Below, piece after piece: positions 57,728-64,000 of a DNA stretch of 64,000 bases. Position 1 is the stretch's first letter. Each line of letters opens with the position of its first letter. The notes below the pieces were generated by a model. That model worked only from the letters and a program-made list of their open reading frames with translations. It was not told where the DNA came from and ran no database searches. Source of the stretch: Anisodus tanguticus (taxonomy: Eukaryota; Streptophyta; Magnoliopsida; Solanales; Solanaceae); contig CM067546.1 in assembly GCA_034509755.1 (NCBI GenBank), positions 14,162,970 to 14,226,969 on the forward strand. Reading direction: 5' to 3'. The translations under genes and the position numbers were made by a program.

Positions 57728-59155
57728 ACATGGATCTAGCTAATCTCCCGGTCATGACTAGTGGTAGCGAAAATCTCCACCACAGTATGTGTGTAGAGAT
57801 TTGAGAGAGTGATTCTAGACCCTGACATTGCATTGCATGGCATTCATACTTTATAGTAATGTTTGTTATTGACTTAGTGATTTGAAACTGGAACTTACTA
57901 TGCCCTTTAGACTTGATATTCTATCTCTATGATTTGTGACTTGCTGATTGTCTTATCTGCTCAACCTGTTTAGTTTTACTTCATGTATATGTGAACTAAT
58001 TGTGGTCGGTCTATGATATCTACTGAGTACCATCATTTTGTACTCATACTACTCTTGCTGCCCTTTTTCTAAGTGTAGAGTTTATCATAGATCTAGTTTG
58101 AGGCCCGGTGAGTAGCCGAGGCTTGTTTGTTGAGATTCAAAGGGTGAGCTACTATCCGACCTGCAACCCTGAATCCCTTCCTTTCTATTGTCTATCATTC
58201 TATCTTAGACAATACTTTTATATTTTAGACTTAGTGGTATATTCCAGACGTGTAATTAGCATTCCCATTTTGTACTTCTTAGAGTTCTTGTACAAGTGAC
58301 TACCAGGTTTTGGGGTTGAAAGTGTTTATGTACTTCCGCATTTTTAAATGAAATAAAAGGATGTTTTATAAATAATTTACTACTAGTTTTCTTTTATACG
58401 TGTGATTAAGAAAAGGGTTCGCCAACCAAGGGGGAAAGTGTGGGTGCCCATCATGACCCTTGATTTGGGTCGTGACATTTGATTACTTTACACTTGCATC
58501 TTTTATCGAAAATCTTTTTAGGTTCCAAAAGTGGTATAGTTCCATTTGAAAAGGAAAATATGGGTTTTTTGAAAAGAGATAACAAAAATGGTTTTTTATT
58601 CTTAGCATGCTATATTGCCCACGAGTAATCATATCATACTTTTAAAGCCTTTAACTAAACTCAAGTCCAAGATAGGCTTTTATTTGTCCAAACTAGGGCT
58701 GCCTAGACTATAACTCTAAAAAATGCTTAGCTCTATGTCCAAATTCTGTTCAGTTTTCTCGGCGGTCCATTTGTCCACATTTAAGTTACTCAGGCGCAAT
58801 TTCTGGGTCCTTCAACTGGTCCAATTCAATGTATTTCAAATTCAGAGTTTAAAGTCCAAAGCCCAAGTTTTCTTTTTAGTCCAAACTTAGTTCAAAATTA
58901 GTTTTCTATTTCCAGATTTCAAGTACCCAAAATAGTTTATTCATTTTAAACCAAAACAATCCCTTTTTAATTATTTTACTGAATTTAAACAAGGGTTTTA
59001 AAAAATACTTTTAGGCGATTCTAAACAAAATGATATCGTTTGCCTGTCCTAGATCCCAACCATAATAGAGGTTCTAATATTTTAAAGTATTTTTATACAA
59101 CAAGTACAATATATACATACATATAAAAATAAATAAGCAAAAATGAAAGGAGGTT

Positions 59156-60010
59156 GTGTTCCAACTTCTCTGTTTTCCGGTCTCGACCACTTTTCAGCCA
59201 CGGTATAGTGAGAAAAATGTTTGAAAATATTTTGGAAATAGAATTTCTGTTAAAACATTTTATATACTTTAAAATATCATTTACTCGTTTCATGACTTAT
59301 TCGCTCGAGTGAGGTTTTTCGACTTCCTCAATGCTCTACTTTTGCTCTTTGTGTCTTTGACGAAATTTTTGAGACCAACTTAAAACAAATTCCCAGTTGC
59401 ATATTTGGACCAATAGACTCTTAGGCTAATTTGCGTTTGGAGGAATTTTGAGTTCCTCCCAAAACTTCTGCCTCAGTTTATGAGCTTTGACCGGTTGATC
59501 CTTTGAGCCAGATTGTTGATGGAATTTTTTAGATCTTCTCAAAAATTCTGCCCATGTTTATGAGCTTTGACCGGTTGATCCTTTGAGCCAGATTGATTTT
59601 TGAGATCTTCTCAAAAATTCTACCCCAATTTATATTGTGCGGCGATTCAACGATTTCTTGGTATCTCTGAGGTTTCCTAGGGGTTCAGAATATATGTGGT
59701 TGAATTTTTTATAATAATGCGGCCGAGCTCAAAGAGCGCTTACGTATCCCTCTTTGGGAATAAGATCCTCACGTAGTTCATATTATATAAAATGATGGAT
59801 TTTGGTAGTATTGCGGCCGAGTCCGTAATGAACGCCTACATATACTTTTTTTTTTGTTTGGGAATTATGTCCTCACGTAGTTCATTACAAGAAATTGATT
59901 TGGTTTTTCTAATGCAATTACAAGTAGAGAAATGTGATTACAAGCAAAAGAGAAGTGTGATTACAATTAAAGAAATACGATTACAAGTAAAAGATAATTA
60001 CAAGATTTGA
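59156..60010 (-). repeat. 3' untranslated region of copy C
   Basis: This is the inverse equivalent of B's 21,886-22,800. It includes the ~85-bp direct duplication containing GAGCTTTGACCGGTTGATCC (59,480-59,630), ACGTAGGC-type motifs near 59,705-59,790 and 59,800-59,885, and TGTAATCAC-type short repeats (59,915-60,005). The 48-bp array and everything beyond it, including the purine tract, are missing at the 59,155 junction. Confidence 0.75.
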
Positions 60011-61250
60011 CAAGCATGTCTTCACGCGTAATACCGTTTGACTATGTTTGAGTTGATTTCTTTGGACCACTCTTGTCCATCTATTTCAGCAAGGATGACA
60101 ACTCCTCCTGATAGTACCTTTCGCACCATGTAGGGACCTTATCAGTTGGGTGTGAACTTTCCTTTGTACTCATCCTAGTGTAGAAACACATTCTTGAGCA
60201 CAAGTTATCCTACTTGAAAGATCCGAGCTCTAACCGTGGCATACAACAACAATCCTTTTCTCGCCAAACAAAGATAGTTGCTCATATCTTCTCCGGACCC
60301 ACTCTGCGTTGTCCAGTTCTGCTTTTTTGTATGATTCTGAGCGAAGATATCTCTACCTTGGCTGGTATTACTGCTTTAGTGCCATAGACAAGCAAGTATG
60401 GATTTGCTTTAATTGAGGTCTGAGTGGTTGTTAGGTATCCTAGCAATGCATAGGGAAGCTGTTCATGCCAACACTTGTAGTTGTTGTTCATTTTCCTTAA
60501 TATTCTCTTGATGTTTTTATTTGCTGCCTTTACAACTCCATTCATCTATGGCTTATATGCGGTTGAATTCCGATGAGTGATACAAAATTGTTCTCAGAAT
60601 TTCCTTCATCATAGGGCTATTCAAATTTGCTTCATTCTCTGTTATGAATTACTCTGAAATACCGAATCGGTATATGATTTTGTGGCGCACAAAGTCGGTT
60701 ACCACGTTTTTCATTACCGACTTGTGAGCAGTAACTCTAACCCACTTTGTGAAGTAGTCTATGGCGACAAGGATGAAACGATGTTTGTTAGAGGTTGCTG
60801 ATTTATGGGGCCGATAATGTCCATGCCACAGGCTACGAATGGCTAGGGTGAGCTCATGACATTAAGCTCATTTGGTGGGACCTTAATCAAATCTTCATAA
60901 ATTTGGCATTGGTGGCATATTTGCATGAATCAGCTACAACCGGTTTCCATTATCATCCAGTAGTAGCCTACCCTTAAAATATTCTTAGCTAGGATGAACC
61001 CATTCATGTGAGGTCCGTAGTTGCGGCGTGTACCTCATCAAGTAGCTTTGGTGCCGAGACGACATTGATACATTAGAGTAATCCTAGATCGAGCGTTCTT
61101 CTGTAGAGTACTCCCTTGTTTAAGAAGAAACCAATGGCCATTCTCCTGATGGTGTTCTTTTCGTTGACTATTTTTTTTAGATACTCTCATTTTTCCAGAT
61201 ATGTTCTTATGTCAACATACCACAGTTTGCCGTCGGGTTTCGCTTCCACA
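60011..61250 (-). pseudogene. Integrase remnant (copy C)
   Basis: The first catalytic Asp is present (GMDIIGPI, ~60,815). The second position is Glu (ITENEANLNS, ~60,640), as in B. The third, normally Glu, is Lys here (GVVKAANKN, ~60,535). The open stretch 60,545-60,282 continues with KCWHEQLPY and LLVYGTKAVIPA. The zinc-binding region near 61,020-60,910 is broken. Two of the three catalytic positions are altered, so this integrase would be inactive. Confidence 0.8.
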
Positions 61251-62251
61251 TGCGAATAGTAGGCATGTTCTTCCCTGATGCTTATCTCCAGTGGATCAAT
61301 GTCACTGGTCTCAAGGTGCTGAATCATGGATCCTATAGTTGCAAGAGCATCAGCAAATTCATTCTGGGTTGTCGACGTGTGCCTAAGTTCGATCTTTTTA
61401 AATTTGTTTCATAACCTTTGTGCCAAGTTGACATATAGCAAGATCTTTTCATTTTTGGTGGCCCATTCTCCTCAGACCTGGTGAATTAGCAAGTTTGAGT
61501 TTTCGATTACCAGGAGTTCCTGTATATCTATGTCAAATGCCATGTGAAGACCTAAGATACATGCTTCGTATTCTACCATGTTATTTGTGCATTGTAAGTT
61601 GAGCTTGGCTGTCACTGAGTAATGATGACCAATTTTTGAAATAAAAACTGCTCATATTCCCAAACCTTTCTAGTTGACTATACCATCGAAAAACATTCTC
61701 CATATTGAGTATGCTTCGACTACTTCTTCTTCAATTGGAATTATTTCCTTGTCTGGGAAATACATCTTTAACAGTTTGAACTCTTCATCGACCGGACTTT
61801 CTTCCATCAAATCAGCTAATGCATGTCCCTTGACGACTTTCTGGACTATGTATTTGATGTCACATTCACTTAGAAGCATTTTCCATTTGTCCAGTTTCCC
61901 TATAGGCATGGGCTGGCGAAAGATGTACTTCAAGGGATCCATCTTGGATATCAGGTGAGTAGTGTACACTAATACGTAATGTCTCAGCTTCTATGCTATC
62001 CATGTTAGCGCACAACATATATTTTCCACTAGAGTATACCTTGACTCACAGGCGGTGAACTTCTTGCTGAGGTTGTAGATAGCGCGTTCTTTGTTTCTTG
62101 TCTCATAGTGTTGAGCCAACATGCATCCAAATGCATTGTCTGACATGGACAAGTACAACAATAGTGGAATCTCTGTCCTGGGAGGAACCAAAACTGGTGG
62201 ATTGGAGACGTATCTTTTAATGGTGTCGAAGGCTTTTTTACTCTCGTTCAT
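61251..62251 (-). pseudogene. RNase H remnant (copy C)
   Basis: Connection 62,251-61,991 (SKKAFDTIKRYVSN; LYLSMSDNAFGCMLAQH), then 61,969-61,670 ending in MFFDG (first catalytic Asp). EYEACILGL is kept near 61,560 in another frame. The next catalytic Asp is Asn in LLVIENSNLLIHQV (~61,500), as in A and B. Confidence 0.8.
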
Positions 62252-62700
62252 CTATTTGGTGGGCAAATCCTTTTTCAGTAGCTTGAGGATGGGCTCAATG
62301 ATTATTGTGGATTGCACTATGAAGATGTAGTTCAACCTTCCCAAGAAGCTCATTACGTCCTTCTTAGTAACTGGCGATGGAATCTCTTAAATGTCTTTGA
62401 TCTTTATAGGATCTAGCTCTATACCCATGCGGCTGACTATGAACCCTAGCAATTTTCCGACAGGCACTCCAAATGCACATTTAGCTGGATTCAATTTTAG
62501 ATTGAACTTGCGAAGTCTGTCGAAGAATTTCTGCAAGTGTATGATGTGGTCGGAGCCTTCTAGCGACTTGATTATGATGTCATCCACATAGACCTCGATT
62601 TCCTTATGCATCATGTCGTGGAATATGGCGGTCATCTCTCTCATGTAAGTGGCCCCGACATTCTTGAGGCTGAACGATGTTACCCGATAATGATATACCC
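62252..62700 (-). pseudogene. RT fragment with intact YVDD (copy C)
   Basis: The open stretch 62,644-62,387 reads MTAIFHDMMHKEIEVYVDD, continuing IIIKSLEGSDHIIHL, and LLGFIVSRMGIELD, without a break. This is the best-kept RT palm segment of the three copies. A stop follows at ~62,387, and the fingers and most upstream RT are cut off at 62,700. Confidence 0.85.
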
Positions 62701-62999
62701 TGTAACGTCCCGTACTTTCGGGTCACGATTTGAATCGCTAAGCGTATGTAAAATCACTAGGCGTGTGAAAATAGACCCCAGCATTGGAAAAATTTATGTT
62801 ATATTTACATATGCTAATAAAAGAGATTAGTATATAAAAGGATTAAACCCCGAAATAATTTTGGACATAAGTGAGACGACGGAAGTCAAAAATAAATTTG
62901 GTACGTACACAAAGAGGGGTATGGACTAGTGTCATATTACAAGAATTATGACATTGAGTAAATGAAGGCCTTATAGTTATTAAGATATAAGTGAATTGG
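62701..62999 (+). mobile_element. 5' LTR remnant of element G
   Basis: Matches 63,739-64,000 base for base apart from a dozen changes. Its 3' part is lost at the deletion joining it to integrase near 63,000. The left flank is copy C RT. Confidence 0.88.
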
Positions 63000-63003
63000 A
63001 ATC

Positions 63004-63639
63004 AATAACAACTATCACACCAGTATTAAAATGGCTCCATATGAGGCCTTGTACGGACGAAGATGTAGATCTCCTATTGGATGGTTCGAGATAGGTGAAT
63101 CAGAGTTATTTGGGCTTGACTTAGTACATCAAGCCATAGAAAAAGTGAAGCTTATCCAAGAGCGACTGTTAACGGCTTAGAGTCGTCAGAAGTCATACGA
63201 CTGGGTATTTTTGAAGCTTTCACCGATAAAGGGTGTAATGAGATTCGGGAAGAAAGGAAAGCTTAGTCCAAGGTATATCGGGCCATATCGTATAATCCGA
63301 ATAATCGGTCAAGTAGCATATGAATTGGACTTACCTTCAGAATAGGAGTTTGTTCATCCGGTCTTCAATGTTTCCATGTTGAGAGCTTGTATTGGAGATC
63401 CTTCCCGGATTGTACCAATTGAGGATGTGCAGATTACAAAGGATCTGTCATATGAAGAAATTCCTGTTGCTATCCTAGATCGACAAGTACGCTAGCTGAG
63501 GACTAAGGAAGTAGCTTCTGTAAAAGTTCTGTGGCAAAATAAAAATGTGGAAGAGATGACATGGGAAGCGGAAGAGGAAATGATGCGCAAATATCCACAC
63601 CTATTCCAAACTAATGTCGAGATTTCAAGAGAAGCGTAA
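63004..63639 (+). pseudogene. Integrase C-terminus with chromodomain (element G)
   Basis: A single frame of 212 codons: MAPYEALYGRRCRSPIGWFE, VHQAIEKVKLIQERL, VFLKLSPIKGVMRFGKKGKL, SPRYIGPYRI, VFNVSMLRACIGDPS, then the chromodomain-like end VKVLWQNKNVEEMTWEAEEE with KYPHLF and a stop. Three internal TAG stops and an in-frame deletion between KSY and WVFLK (about a dozen codons by family comparison) break it. A chromodomain at the integrase end defines chromoviruses. Confidence 0.9.
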
Positions 63640-63728
63640 GGTAAAAATTCATGTCATGATGTTTAACGATTGTGTATTCGGGATACGTAATGGGGATTAG
63701 ATCCCCAACATTCGAGGACGAATGTTTC

Positions 63729-63738
63729 TAAGGGGGAA
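63729..63738 (+). promoter_or_regulatory. Polypurine tract (element G)
   Basis: AAGGGGGAAA immediately before the LTR start at 63,739, after the phrase CATTCGAGGACGAATGTTTC shared with elements E and F. Confidence 0.88.
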
Positions 63739-64000
63739 ATGTAACGTCCCGTACTTTCAGGTCACGATTTGAATCGCTAAGCGTATGTAAAATCACTAGG
63801 CGTGTGAAAATAGATCTGAGTGTTGGGAAAATTTATGTTATATTTACGTATGCTAATAAAAGAGATTAGTATATAAAAGGATTAAACCCCGAAATAATTT
63901 TGGACATAACAAATGAGACGACGGAAGTCGAAAATAAATTTGGTACGTACACAAAGAGGGGTATGGACTAGTATCATATTACAAAAATTATGACATTGAG
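63739..64000 (+). mobile_element. 3' LTR of element G (partial)
   Basis: TGTAACGTCCC start after the purine tract; continues beyond the window. Confidence 0.9.

Larger units (their letters stand above)
50331..58477. mobile_element. Solo LTR (about 2.49 kb) with a nested element inside
   Basis: Starts TGTAATGACCC at 50,331 and ends GGGTCGTGACA at 58,477; the ends are near-perfect inverse copies. A 5-bp target duplication TTTGA flanks it (50,326-50,330 and 58,478-58,482). Removing it restores a continuous match to A's LTR near 10,340. Left part 50,331-51,180, right part 56,835-58,477. No internal coding region remains outside the nested element, so it is a recombination-derived solo LTR. It includes a 58-bp duplication (57,612-57,727) and a CpG-dense CGCGATCGCG cluster (50,860-51,060). 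Confidence 0.9.
49772..59155 (-). mobile_element. 3' LTR fragment of copy C, split by a solo LTR
   Basis: On the minus strand it ends AAAATGTAACA at 49,772. The parts 49,772-50,330 and 58,483-59,155 rejoin into about 1.2 kb matching A's LTR (9,890-10,990) and B's (41,740-43,213). It starts abruptly at 59,155, where it is fused to C's 3' untranslated region, so about three quarters of the LTR and the purine tract are gone. Confidence 0.85.
59156..62700 (-). mobile_element. Tat/Ogre-like element, copy C body (pol and 3' UTR)
   Basis: Minus strand from 62,700: RT from just upstream of YVDD, RNase H, integrase, 3' untranslated region, then a fusion at 59,155 to its LTR fragment. Its upstream part ends abruptly where a chromovirus LTR starts (62,701). 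It matches A closely at 960-1,700 and 300-960. Confidence 0.85.
62701..64000 (+). mobile_element. Deleted chromovirus G (runs off the window)
   Basis: A 5' LTR start TGTAACGTCCCGTAC at 62,701 and a second at 63,739, preceded by a purine tract. Over the ~260 comparable bases I count about a dozen substitutions and one 3-base indel, about 95% alike. Between them a deletion near 63,000 joins LTR directly to the integrase C-terminus, so gag, protease, RT and most of integrase are gone. The 3' LTR continues past 64,000. Confidence 0.9.

Noticed and set aside
56835..58477. Possible 3' flank or internal region of element H
   Set aside because: Flank comparison shows it is the second half of the solo LTR that begins at 50,331, ending in the inverse of that LTR's start and followed by the same TTTGA.

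Overview
The window looks like gene-poor, repeat-rich plant nuclear DNA. I found no host gene, tRNA, rRNA or CRISPR. Nearly all 64 kb is nested and rearranged transposable elements, most of them dead. Solanaceae is my best guess for the source, based on family resemblance (DUF7745-bearing Tat/Ogre-like elements, long LTRs, LTRs opening TGTAATGACCC, a CGCGATCGCG-rich LTR). I could not check this by search.

Three copies (A, B, C) of one Ty3/gypsy family of Tat/Ogre type form the framework. Copy A is on the minus strand (1-~12,800). It reads LTR, decayed tRNA-Arg primer site, an extra ORF1 (DUF7745 plus coiled coils plus two gag-like C-H-H-C fingers), gag, protease, a noncoding gap, RT, RNase H, and integrase running off the left edge. 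Copy B is on the plus strand (~12,800-43,213). It starts inside ORF1, head-to-head with A, and continues through gag, protease, RT, RNase H, integrase, a repeat-rich 3' untranslated region and a ~4.9 kb 3' LTR. Copy C is on the minus strand (62,700 down to 49,772). It has RT-RNase H-integrase, and its 3' untranslated region is fused by a deletion to the last ~1.2 kb of its LTR.

Younger insertions sit inside these copies. A 4.38 kb hAT transposon with a perfect 8-bp target duplication (24,722-29,097) lies in B's 3' untranslated region. A minus-strand chromovirus-like element (31,691-~40,630) lies in B's 3' LTR. A ~2.5 kb solo LTR with a 5-bp target duplication (50,331-58,477) lies in C's LTR, and that solo LTR is itself split by a compact LTR element (51,181-56,834).

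Between the tail-to-tail ends of B and C (43,214-49,771) are chromovirus relics: an integrase/chromodomain end, a complete LTR, a 71-bp-arm hairpin joining two head-to-head LTR-primer-site units, an inverted LTR and a gag fragment. The right edge (62,701-64,000) is a deleted chromovirus whose two LTRs look about 95% alike, apparently the youngest LTR element here.

The observations most worth following are the unusual ORF1, catalytic substitutions shared between the Tat/Ogre copies (suggesting spread in trans with a dead polymerase), a recurring ACGTAGGC hairpin motif in the noncoding parts of the family, and the 46.8 kb palindrome. All identities are estimates by eye. Domain assignments rest on motif recognition without database searches.
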